A stretch of 64,000 bases of DNA, from positions 434,001 to 498,000 of the forward strand of contig CAZXZS010000001.1 in the NCBI GenBank assembly GCA_964645655.1. The letters run 5' to 3'. The position numbers were made by a program, and so were the translations under genes. The stretch's first letter is position 1, and every line of letters begins with the position of its first letter. Shown piece after piece: positions 7,926 through 15,662 of this stretch. The stretch comes from JAGOUA01 sp964645655 (lineage in GTDB: Bacteria > Patescibacteriota > Patescibacteriia > 2-12-FULL-60-25). The notes beneath the pieces are model-generated. The model had not been told where the DNA came from. It ran no database searches and saw only the letters and a program-made list of their open reading frames with translations.

Positions 7926-9059
7926 ATGTTCGCCCTCCAATCCACCTCTGTCCGCTCCCGCGCCCGCCGTGGGGCCCTCACGACCCCGCACGGCGTCCTC
8001 CAGACCCCGTTTTTCATGCCGATCGCGACGAAAGGGGCGATCAAGACGATTTCCTCGTTTGACGTGGAACGGTTGGGGAGTCCGATCGTGCTCTCGAATA
8101 CCTACCACCTCTGGCTGCGCCCCGGCGTCGAGGAACTGAAAAAGATGGGTGGCCTGCATGCCCTCATGGACTGGCACGGCGCGATCCTCACTGATTCGGG
8201 CGGGTTCCAGGTGTTCAGCCTCGAGGGGCTCCGTAAGCTCACGCCGGAAGGGGTCAAGTTCCAGTCCCATATCGATGGGGCAAAGCTGATGCTGACGCCG
8301 GAACTCTGCATGGAGATCCAGCGCGCCATCGGGAGTGACCTCTGCATGGTCCTCGACGTCTGCACGAAGCTGCCGGCGACGAAGGGGGAGCTCGAAGCGG
8401 CCCTCGAACTGACGACCGCGTGGGCAAGGCGCTCGAAAGAGGCGTTCCAGGCTACGCGCGAAGGCTCGTTCAATCCCGGCGCGCAGCTTTTCGCGATCGT
8501 CCAGGGCGGAACCGACGTCGAGATGCGCAAGCGGAGCGCCGATGCCTTGGTCGAGATCGGGTTTGATGGGTATGCGGTTGGCGGCCTCTCCGTCGGCGAG
8601 CCGTTCGAGGAAGCCTGCGCGGTCCTGGAGGGTACGCTCCCGCGCCTGCCCGAATCCCAACCTCGCTACTTCATGGGCGGCGCGCAACCGCACGAGATCG
8701 TCGCCTACGTCCGGCAAGGGATCGACATGCTCGACTGCGTCCTGCCGACCCGTAATGCCCGCCATGGCCAGCTGTACCGCTTCCGCCACGACGATCTCAC
8801 CAAGCGTGACTTCTATGAGACGGTCCATGTCACGAATGAGCGCTTTGCCGGCTCGCAAGAGCGGCTGTTCCAAGATCTCGGCGCGGACGATGTCGAGACG
8901 GTCGATGACGAGCTTAAGCGGTATTCCCTTGGGTATGTGCGCCATCTCTTCCGCGTTGACGAGATGTTGGGCATGCGCCTCGCCTCCCTCTGGAACGTGC
9001 GCTTTTACTTGGCCCTCATGAAGAGGATCCGGAAGGGGATCGAACAGGGGACGATCTAA
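7926..9059 (+). CDS. tgt: tRNA-guanine transglycosylase, zinc ligands missing
   Basis: 377 aa. The family exchanges G34 of GUN-anticodon tRNAs for preQ1 in queuosine synthesis. Substrate and catalytic motifs are present: D90 in TDSGGFQVFSLEG, VQGG near 192, GGLSVGEP near 219-226, and nucleophile D270 in LDCVLPTRNARHG. The structural zinc site is not. Where bacterial enzymes have CxCxxC before YSR, this protein has T325, D327 and L330 before Y333-S334, and the later zinc His is W356 (LWNVRFY). No frameshift explains it. Start MFALQSTSVRSRARRG matches the family N-terminus. It may still be active, have altered specificity, or be a non-catalytic partner. Confidence 0.9.
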   Translation: MFALQSTSVRSRARRGALTTPHGVLQTPFFMPIATKGAIKTISSFDVERLGSPIVLSNTYHLWLRPGVEELKKMGGLHALMDWHGAILTDSGGFQVFSLEGLRKLTPEGVKFQSHIDGAKLMLTPELCMEIQRAIGSDLCMVLDVCTKLPATKGELEAALELTTAWARRSKEAFQATREGSFNPGAQLFAIVQGGTDVEMRKRSADALVEIGFDGYAVGGLSVGEPFEEACAVLEGTLPRLPESQPRYFMGGAQPHEIVAYVRQGIDMLDCVLPTRNARHGQLYRFRHDDLTKRDFYETVHVTNERFAGSQERLFQDLGADDVETVDDELKRYSLGYVRHLFRVDEMLGMRLASLWNVRFYLALMKRIRKGIEQGTI

Positions 9060-9139
9060 AGACGAGCGGATGCTCGTTTTTTGCTGTGATCGGGGAAGAT
9101 TTGCCTGTCCGGATCGCCTCCTTCACACTGTCCCCACCT

Positions 9140-12073
9140 ATGTCCGCCTCCCTTCTCGACGGCCTCAATGCCGCCCAACGCGCCGCGGTCGAACATGCGT
9201 CCGGCCCGTTGCTGATCGTCGCCGGGGCGGGGACGGGCAAGACGACCGTGCTCACGCGCCGCTATGCCCATCTGCTGGCGCAGCCGGGCACGTCCACGGA
9301 ACGCGTCCTCGCCCTCACCTTCACGGAAAAGGCGGCGGGCGAGCTTGAGGACCGCATCCTCCAGCTCCTGCCCGCCGGCGCCTATGATTTTTGGATCTCC
9401 ACGTTCCATGGCTTCTGCCAACGCGTCCTCGAGGCGCATGCCCTCGACATCGGCCTGCCGAACCAGTTCCGCCTGCTGACGTCGACCGAGGCCTGGCTGC
9501 TGTTGCGCCGGCACCTCAACAAGCTCCCGCTCGAGTATTACAAGCCCCTCGGCAACCCCACCAAGTTCCTGCGCGCCATCATGACCCACATCTCGCGCGC
9601 GAAAGACGAGGGGGTGACGGCCGAACGGTATGCCGCCTTCGTCGAGACCGCCACATTGGGCGAAGGGGAAGCCGCCGACAGCGAACGGAAGCGCCTGCGC
9701 GAGCTCGCCGCCGTCTACGCCGTCTACCAGCAGCTCCTCCATGACGAGGGCTATCTCGACTTCGGGGACCTGATCCTCGAGGTCTTGCGCCTGTTCCGCG
9801 AGCGCCCGATGGTCCTCAAGCAATACCAGGACCAGTTCGAGCACGTCCTCGTCGACGAGTTCCAAGACACGAACTGGGCGCAGTACGAGCTCGTGAAGCT
9901 GCTCGCGGCCCGCACCCGCAACGTCACGGTCGTCGGCGATGACGACCAGGCCATCTACAAGTTCCGTGGCGCTTCGCTCGCGAACATCCTGCAGTTCCGC
10001 GACGACTTCCCCGAGGCCGTCACGGTCGCGCTCGTCGAGAACTACCGTTCCAAGGCAGAGATCCTGGAGACGGCCTACCAGTTCATCTGCCAAAACAATC
10101 CCAACCGCCTGGAGATCCGCCTCGGCATCTCGAAGGAGCTGCAAGCCATGGGCGGGACCGGGGGAGAGGTGAAGGCGCTGTGGTGCGCCTCCGAGCATGC
10201 CGAGGCCGAGGCGGTCGCGCGCGACATCCAGGCGAAGAAGAAGGCCGATCCCACGCTCACGTGGAACGATTTTGCGATCCTCGTGCGTTCGAACGACGGG
10301 GCCGACCCCTTCGTCCGCGCCTGTGACCGGTTCAAGATCCCGTTCCAATTCCTCGCGTTGCGTGGCCTCTACAGCAAGCCGACGGTGCTCGATGTCCACG
10401 CCATGCTCGCCCTTGTCGATGGCTACCATGAGTCTTCCGCCGTCTGGCGGGTCCTGAGCCTCGCCTGCTACGGCTGGTCCGCGAAGGACGCGGCCGAATG
10501 TCTCCACGAGGCCAACCGCCGCGGCAAGCCGCTCTGGCACGTCATCCAGGACGTGGCCCGCGGGACGCGCTTCGGCGAGCTGTCCGAACGCTGCGGCCGT
10601 ATCGCCGACAAGCTCGTCAATGACCTCTCCCGCGTCGCCGAGGTCGCCCGTCGCCAGCCGCCGATGGAGGTCCTGCACACCTGCCTCGACGCCTCCGGCT
10701 ATCTCGCTGAGGTCATGAGACGGCCCGAACGCGAGCGCCAGGAGGCGATCCAGCACCTCAATGGCTTCGCCGAACGCCTGCGTCGCTATGAGACGGCCGT
10801 CCACAACCCGTCGCTGCGCGGGTTCATGGAGGAGTTCGATCTCGAGCTCGATTCGGGCGAGGAAGGGGCGCTCGCGTTCGACCCCGATGCGGGGCCGGAA
10901 TTCGTGCGCCTGCTCACGGTCCATGCCGCGAAGGGCTTGGAATTCCGCCATGTCTATGTCGTCTCCCTCGTCGACCAGCGCTTCCCCTCGCGCGGCCGTC
11001 CCGAAGCGATCCCGCTGCCCGATGGCCTGGTCCAGGAACGCCTCCCCGAAGGGAACGCCCATCTCGAGGAGGAGCGGCGCCTGTTTTACGTCGCCCTGAC
11101 GCGTGCCAAGGACACCCTTACCCTCTGCGGCGCCCGCGATTACGGCGGCACGCGCGAAAAGAAGGCCTCGATCTTCTTCGCCGAAGCGGGCGTGGAGCTG
11201 ACGGAGGCGCAGGGCGAGTCGGGCATCCTCAATACCTTCGCAGCCGTCGCCCCCGAAGACCAGCCCGTCTCCGACGTCACGCATTATGCGCTCAAGCGCC
11301 GCTTCAGCTTCACCCAGCTCGCGGCTTTCCGGAAGTGCCCGCTCCAATACAGGCTGGAGCACATCTACCGCATCCCCAAGCTCGGCAAGTATCAGAAGAG
11401 TTTCGGCCAATCGGTCCACCGCGCGTTCCAGAACATTCTTGGCCTGCACCACCAACGCACCGCCGAACGCCAGGTCTCGCTCTTTGAGAAGAAAACCGTG
11501 CCTCCGAGCGGGTTTTCAGTGACTGTCGACGAGGGGATCGAGCTCCTCCGCGAGGCCTGGGATGACCAGTGGTATCCCAACCGCGAGACGCATGACGAGT
11601 ATGTCGCCCACGGCAAGCAGGCCGTCCGCAACTTCATCCGCGAATGCGAAACGCAGGCGCCCCAGGTCTACGCCGTCGAGAAGCCGTTCACGCTGATCCT
11701 GGGCCCGCATTCCATCAAGGGCCAGATCGACCGCATCGACCGCCTGCCCGACGGCACCGTCCGCGTCCTCGACTACAAGACCGGCCGCGCCAAGGAAGAG
11801 CTCGAGGCCGAAGAGAAGGAGCAGCTCCATTTGTACCAGCTTGCGCTTGAGGGGCAGGGGCTGACGGTTTCGTCGTTAGCGTACGTCTATGTCCTTGATT
11901 GGGTCATCACGGAAGTCGATCCGCTCGCCGGCCCCAAGCGCCAGGCCTTTCTCGACAAGCTTCAGGGCCGTATGGACGCGATCCTCGTTTCGGATTTCGC
12001 CCCGACGCCAGACCGCTTCACCTGCAAATACTGCGATTTCAACAAGATCTGCGAGTTCCGTAAGCTTGCCTAA
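9140..12073 (+). CDS. UvrD/Rep-type helicase with C-terminal Fe-S nuclease domain
   Basis: 977 aa. Superfamily 1A helicase: Q-motif LNAAQRAAVEHASGP, Walker A GAGTGKT (29-35), Walker B DEFQDTN, GDDDQAIYKFRGA, and late motif LLTVHAAKGLEF...RRLFYVALTRAK. The last ~270 residues form a RecB/Cas4-type nuclease: QLAAFRKCPLQYRLE, IKGQIDRIDR, VLDYKTGRAK, and a terminal CKYCDFNKICEF. The four Cys (one before, three after) match the iron-sulphur staple of AddB/Cas4-like nucleases. It likely acts in double-strand break processing as an AddA/AdnA-like enzyme. The start MSASLLDGLN is chosen from motif spacing. The DciA-like gene follows after 3 nt. Confidence 0.93.
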   Translation: MSASLLDGLNAAQRAAVEHASGPLLIVAGAGTGKTTVLTRRYAHLLAQPGTSTERVLALTFTEKAAGELEDRILQLLPAGAYDFWISTFHGFCQRVLEAHALDIGLPNQFRLLTSTEAWLLLRRHLNKLPLEYYKPLGNPTKFLRAIMTHISRAKDEGVTAERYAAFVETATLGEGEAADSERKRLRELAAVYAVYQQLLHDEGYLDFGDLILEVLRLFRERPMVLKQYQDQFEHVLVDEFQDTNWAQYELVKLLAARTRNVTVVGDDDQAIYKFRGASLANILQFRDDFPEAVTVALVENYRSKAEILETAYQFICQNNPNRLEIRLGISKELQAMGGTGGEVKALWCASEHAEAEAVARDIQAKKKADPTLTWNDFAILVRSNDGADPFVRACDRFKIPFQFLALRGLYSKPTVLDVHAMLALVDGYHESSAVWRVLSLACYGWSAKDAAECLHEANRRGKPLWHVIQDVARGTRFGELSERCGRIADKLVNDLSRVAEVARRQPPMEVLHTCLDASGYLAEVMRRPERERQEAIQHLNGFAERLRRYETAVHNPSLRGFMEEFDLELDSGEEGALAFDPDAGPEFVRLLTVHAAKGLEFRHVYVVSLVDQRFPSRGRPEAIPLPDGLVQERLPEGNAHLEEERRLFYVALTRAKDTLTLCGARDYGGTREKKASIFFAEAGVELTEAQGESGILNTFAAVAPEDQPVSDVTHYALKRRFSFTQLAAFRKCPLQYRLEHIYRIPKLGKYQKSFGQSVHRAFQNILGLHHQRTAERQVSLFEKKTVPPSGFSVTVDEGIELLREAWDDQWYPNRETHDEYVAHGKQAVRNFIRECETQAPQVYAVEKPFTLILGPHSIKGQIDRIDRLPDGTVRVLDYKTGRAKEELEAEEKEQLHLYQLALEGQGLTVSSLAYVYVLDWVITEVDPLAGPKRQAFLDKLQGRMDAILVSDFAPTPDRFTCKYCDFNKICEFRKLA

Positions 12074-12076
12074 CCT

Positions 12077-12388
12077 ATGGCCTTCGACTCGATGCGCGGG
12101 GCGTTTGCCGCCCAGGGCTTCCAATCCCCAGACCTCAAGGGCCAGCTCCTCACGGCCCGCGTCTTCTATATCGCGCAGGAGATCCTGAAGAACCTTTGGT
12201 CCGCCGAACAGGCCGCGTATGTGCGTGTCCAGTCGTTCTCGGGCGGGAAGCTCGTCTTTCTGGCGTCCGTCGGGGCCGCGGCGCAAGCCGTGAAGCTACA
12301 GGCCAACGCCATCCAGAACGCGATCAACCACAAGATGGGCGCCAAGGTCGTCCAGGCCATCGAGGTCCGGCAGGGGTCGCTTGGCTGA
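12077..12388 (+). CDS. DciA-like (DUF721) protein
   Basis: 103 aa. The pattern VRVQSFSGGKLVFLASVGAA followed by QAVKLQANAIQNAIN and VVQAIEVRQG fits the compact DciA/DUF721 fold, whose characterised members load or assist the replicative helicase. There is no Lys/Arg-rich extension, so it is near the minimal domain. It begins 3 nt after the helicase-nuclease stop, so the two are almost certainly cotranscribed. Assignment is by pattern and size; moderate certainty. Confidence 0.6.
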   Translation: MAFDSMRGAFAAQGFQSPDLKGQLLTARVFYIAQEILKNLWSAEQAAYVRVQSFSGGKLVFLASVGAAAQAVKLQANAIQNAINHKMGAKVVQAIEVRQGSLG

Positions 12389-12408
12389 TGGGGGAGCGGG
12401 CCCGCATT

Positions 12409-12417
12409 TGCTATACT
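12409..12417 (+). promoter_or_regulatory. Extended -10 promoter
   Basis: TGCTATACT, with the next ATG 6 nt after the hexamer; predicts a leaderless mRNA for 12424-12810. Confidence 0.65.
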
Positions 12418-12423
12418 GCCCCC

Positions 12424-12810
12424 ATGACCTTCCGCGCCTACCTCGGCCTCATGGGCCTTGCGACCCTCCTTGCCTGGACGGGGTGGGTCGTCGTGCTCCT
12501 TCGCCTGAACCCAGACGAGGCCGGGGCGGCTGCCACGGTCCTGTTTTTCCTGACCCTCTTCATCTCCCTCGTCGGCACCTTCGCGACGGCCAGCATGAGC
12601 TACCGCGTCCTCAAGCTCCAGCGCCCCGTCATTTCCCGCGAGGCCCGCATCGCCTTCCGGCACGCGTTCCTGCTGGCGTTCGCCGCCTGCCTGCTGCTGT
12701 TCCTCGCCTCCCAGGATTGGTTGGGGGTCTGGACGTTTTTGGCGGTATTTGTCGGGTTTGGGGTAATTGAGTTCTGTTCGCTGTGGGTAGATCGGAGCCA
12801 GCGGGCATAG
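12424..12810 (+). CDS. Small integral membrane protein
   Basis: 128 aa with about four hydrophobic segments (FRAYLGLMGLATLLAWTGWV, a TVLFFLTLFISLVGTF stretch, AFLLAFAACLLLFLA, and a WTFLAVFVGFGVIEF stretch). A short basic loop SYRVLKLQRPVISREARIAF separates TM2 and TM3. No recognised family; many CPR genomes carry similar small four-TM proteins. The start is set by the extended -10 box just upstream. Confidence 0.7.
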   Translation: MTFRAYLGLMGLATLLAWTGWVVVLLRLNPDEAGAAATVLFFLTLFISLVGTFATASMSYRVLKLQRPVISREARIAFRHAFLLAFAACLLLFLASQDWLGVWTFLAVFVGFGVIEFCSLWVDRSQRA

Positions 12811-13010
12811 GGGCGGAAGAGGCCTAATATTGGGGAATTTCTAGCTGACGGATCGGCATTCGTTCCGGTTCCTGCAGATCATTTCCCTCTCGGATCACCA
12901 GGCGACCATGCCGGACCACGTCGTCCAGGCCTTCCTTGCAATGACGGAAGGGGGGTACCCCGTCCGAGTCTTCTTTTTTATTCTTGATTTTTTACCTTTC
13001 CCTCCGTCTG
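12811..13010. other. Intergenic, no gene recognised
   Basis: 200 bp after the membrane-protein stop. No convincing reading frame, tRNA or known RNA. The last 40 bp become a pyrimidine tract that leads into the hairpin element, as also seen before its second copy. Confidence 0.5.
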
Positions 13011-13180
13011 TAGGTCCCCGGGGCGGCGGGTCCCTTTTTGCCGGACCTGCTGTGTGAGCGACCCATCCCAGGAACGGGCAAGCGAGTTCAGGTCCGGCAA
13101 AAAGGGACCCGCCGCCCCGGGGACCGGCCCACCCCCCCCTGGGAAAGGGCGGGCCTCTGGGGCGCAGCCCCAGATTTTTT
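13011..13180 (+). repeat. Long-hairpin element, copy 1
   Basis: Perfect 37-bp inverted repeat, arms 13013-13049 and 13089-13125, with a 39-nt loop. The inner part of the arms (CTTTTTGCCGGACCTG) is shared with copy 2; the outer part differs but still pairs perfectly. A second weaker stem (GGCCC...GGGCC, about 13126-13155) and a terminator-like third stem (13157-13173, then T6) follow. The unit lies directly upstream of mreB. It could be a structured RNA, a small non-autonomous mobile repeat, or an elaborate terminator. Confidence 0.85.
13157..13180 (+). terminator. Terminator at 3' end of hairpin element copy 1
   Basis: CTGGGGC, GCA loop, GCCCCAG, then ATTTTTT. Confidence 0.8.
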
Positions 13181-13221
13181 GTTGTTCCCTTTTTCAGGGG
13201 AATTCCTTATGATGCACCCGT

Positions 13222-14271
13222 ATGTTCGCCTCCTTCCTGCAACGCTTCACCAAGCGCATCGGCATCGACCTCGGCACCTCGACGACGCTCGTCCATGTCC
13301 AAGGCCGCGGCGTCGTGGTGTACGAGTCTTCCGTCGTCGCCATCAACCGTCGCAACGGCCAGGTCATGGCCGTGGGTGAGGAGGCGCGCGTGATGCACGG
13401 CAAGACCCCGCCGCACATCCTCGTGAGCAAGCCCCTGCAGCGCGGCATCATCGCCGATTTCGAGGTGACCGAAAAAATGCTCCGCTATTTCTTCGATCGC
13501 GTCCACGACGAGAGCGCCCTCATCATCCCGCGGCCGAAGGTCATCATTTCCGTGCCGCTCGAGGTGACCGAGGTCGAACGTAAGGCGGTGGGGGATGCGG
13601 CCATGAGCGCGGGCGCGCGCGAGGTCCTGGTCGTCGAGGAGCCGGTGGCGGCCGCGATCGGTGCCGGCCTGCCCATTTCCGAGCCCGTGGGGAACATGGT
13701 GGTGAACATCGGCGGCGGGACGACCGAGATCGCCGTCATTTCGCTGAACGGCATCGTCACGTCCAAGAGCATCCACGTCGCCGGTGACGAGCTCAACCGC
13801 AACATCATCCAATACGCCCGCGATGTCTTTAATCTCTTGCTTGGCGAACGCGTCGCCGAGGACATCAAGCTCCAGGTGGGGACGGCCGTCGAGCCGGCCG
13901 CGCCGCTCCAGGTTTCGATGCGCGGTCGCGACCTCGTGACCGGCTTGCCGCGCGAGATCACCGTCAATGACACGCAGATCCGCGAGGCGATGGCCCGGTC
14001 GATCAAGTTCATCGTCGATAACGTGAAATCGATCCTCGAGATCACGCCGCCGGAGCTGGTCGCCGACATCTACCAGCGCGGCATCGTCCTGACGGGCGGC
14101 GGGGCGCTCTTGCGCGGCTTGGATGAGCTGATCCATCGTGCGACGGGCCTGCCGGTGCGGGTCGCCGACGACCCGATCACGGCCGTGGTACGCGGGACAG
14201 GGATCCTCCTCGACCGTCCCGAGCTCGAGCGCGACGTCGCCTTCCCGGCCACGGACCGGGTGATGGGATAG
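13222..14271 (+). CDS. mreB: Rod-shape actin homologue MreB
   Basis: 349 aa, full length. Actin-fold ATPase that polymerises under the membrane and positions the elongation machinery. Phosphate 1 loop IGIDLGTSTTLVHV (13-26), connect and phosphate 2 motif VVNIGGGTTEIAVIS, adenosine region GIVLTGGGALLRGLDEL. The N-terminus MFASFLQRFTKR is amphipathic, as in membrane-binding MreB. ATG is 8 nt after TATGAT (13208-13213), predicting a very short leader. First gene of mreB-mreC-mreD-PBP2. Confidence 0.98.
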   Translation: MFASFLQRFTKRIGIDLGTSTTLVHVQGRGVVVYESSVVAINRRNGQVMAVGEEARVMHGKTPPHILVSKPLQRGIIADFEVTEKMLRYFFDRVHDESALIIPRPKVIISVPLEVTEVERKAVGDAAMSAGAREVLVVEEPVAAAIGAGLPISEPVGNMVVNIGGGTTEIAVISLNGIVTSKSIHVAGDELNRNIIQYARDVFNLLLGERVAEDIKLQVGTAVEPAAPLQVSMRGRDLVTGLPREITVNDTQIREAMARSIKFIVDNVKSILEITPPELVADIYQRGIVLTGGGALLRGLDELIHRATGLPVRVADDPITAVVRGTGILLDRPELERDVAFPATDRVMG

Positions 14272-14319
14272 GGGTATTTTTCGCCCATCCGCAACACTTT
14301 TTCTTTACGCGTCGCCTAC

Positions 14320-15120
14320 ATGCCTTCCCCTTGGGATCGTCCGAAGCGTTCATGGGCCTGGTGGTCCGTCTTGTTGGCGTCGGGGATCGTCCTCGTGATC
14401 CCGACGCTCCGCGAGGGCGCCCGCGGCCTTGTCGCCAAGGTCGGGGCCCCGCTCGCCGGTCTCGTGCAGCGCATCCGTGCGCGGCCCCAAGACGCCCTCG
14501 AGGACGAGCGGCGCCGCTGGCAGGAGCAGATCGTGGCCCTTGCCGTAGACCAGGCCCGCATCCGCGCTTTAGAGGAAGAGAACGAGCTCTTGCGCCAACA
14601 GGCCCGCGTCGCGGTCAATTCTGGGTTTGAAGGGCTCGGCGCCCAGGTCCTCTCGCGGACCATGACGCCCGACCGGGCGGCGATCGTCATTGACCGTGGC
14701 CAGCGTGACGCGATCGAGCTGGGCCAGGCCGTGCTCGCTGGCGACGGGCTCCTGATCGGAAAGGTCTCGGCCCTCAATGCGCGTACGGCGACCGTCGAGC
14801 TCCTCACCGACCCGCGCAGCCGCATCGCGGCCACCTTGAGCGGCGAACGGCGGGTCTTGGGCGTCGTCGAAGGGCGGGGGAATGGTGCGGCCCGCATGAC
14901 CTACATCCCCGCATCCCAGGTCATCAAGCAGGACCAGGTCATCGTCACCTCCGGCACCGAAGAGAAGATCCCGCCACACCTGCCCCTCGGTCTCGTGAAT
15001 GCCGTCCAAGGCAAGAAGACGGACCCCTTCGTCGACGTGATCCTGGAGCCGCTGCTGCCGCTTGATCGCCTGAGTTTCGTCACGGTCCTCCGCCCGCAGG
15101 CGGGGGCTGGCGCTTCCTGA
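14320..15120 (+). CDS. mreC: Cell-shape protein MreC
   Basis: 266 aa. One N-terminal TM (about 14-31), then a coiled coil (QARIRALEEENELLRQQARV) and a beta-rich extracytoplasmic domain with the family pattern DRGQRDAIELGQAVLAGDGL and VSALNARTATVELLTD. It bridges PBP2 and MreB/MreD in the elongasome. 48 nt after mreB and 2 nt before mreD, so part of one operon. Confidence 0.95.
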   Translation: MPSPWDRPKRSWAWWSVLLASGIVLVIPTLREGARGLVAKVGAPLAGLVQRIRARPQDALEDERRRWQEQIVALAVDQARIRALEEENELLRQQARVAVNSGFEGLGAQVLSRTMTPDRAAIVIDRGQRDAIELGQAVLAGDGLLIGKVSALNARTATVELLTDPRSRIAATLSGERRVLGVVEGRGNGAARMTYIPASQVIKQDQVIVTSGTEEKIPPHLPLGLVNAVQGKKTDPFVDVILEPLLPLDRLSFVTVLRPQAGAGAS

Positions 15121-15122
15121 GT

Positions 15123-15647
15123 ATGGTTGCCGCCATTTTTGGGGGGCTGCTGTTTCTCCTTGCGGCCATCTGGGAGGCTCATGTGGTCCCATTCCTGCCG
15201 CTTTGGGCGGGTTGGATGCCCCTGTGGCCGTGCGTGGTGATCGCCCTCTGCCTTGAGGTCCCGCCGGCGCGGGTCGCGGCGACGCTGGGGATCGCCTTGG
15301 CCTGGCGGCAATTGGCGCTGCCTGTGGGCACGACGCCCCTCTTTTGGGTCTGGTTCCCCCTCCTCTTCCTGTCGTATTGGCTGCTCCGGGTCTGGCTTTC
15401 GCACCGTTCGCTCTGGAGCGCGCTGGTCCTTGTGGTCTTGGGCCGGTTGGCTTGGGTCGGGTTGCGCCTCGTGGACCTTTCGCGGTTCTCTTCTGACCTT
15501 CCGGCGTGGCGGGTCGAGCTCCCCGGCTGGGGCGTCCTGTTTGCCTGGGATGCGGCCTGTGTCATGATTGGCTTGCCGCTCGCGCTCGCGCTGGGCCGTC
15601 GCCTGGCACCCTACCTGCCCCGCTTCGGCACGCGCGACCACGGCTAG
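15123..15647 (+). CDS. mreD: MreD-like membrane protein
   Basis: 174 aa, strongly hydrophobic with five or six predicted TM helices, in the conserved mreD position between mreC and the PBP2 gene. Sequence similarity to MreD is hard to judge by eye, so position carries much of the call. Start ATG is 2 nt after the mreC stop. Confidence 0.75.
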   Translation: MVAAIFGGLLFLLAAIWEAHVVPFLPLWAGWMPLWPCVVIALCLEVPPARVAATLGIALAWRQLALPVGTTPLFWVWFPLLFLSYWLLRVWLSHRSLWSALVLVVLGRLAWVGLRLVDLSRFSSDLPAWRVELPGWGVLFAWDAACVMIGLPLALALGRRLAPYLPRFGTRDHG

Positions 15648-15662
15648 GGCCCCACATTTTTT

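Noticed and set aside
3235..11455. Very long open frames opposite ligA (3235-5754) and opposite the helicase (9056-11455)
   Set aside because: They mirror strongly conserved genes in a high-GC sequence where antisense stops are rare; their translations are low-complexity Arg/Gly/Glu/Asp-rich with no domain.
12811..13010. Known small RNA (6S, SRP or RNase P) in the gap before the hairpin element
   Set aside because: No conserved helices or core motifs of these RNAs could be found in the 200 bp.
13038..13379. Similar short frames (MPDLLCE...) in both hairpin elements as a coding repeat
   Set aside because: The shared residues come from the conserved loop and inner arm; they diverge immediately and run into mreB or stop, so structure, not coding, explains the similarity.
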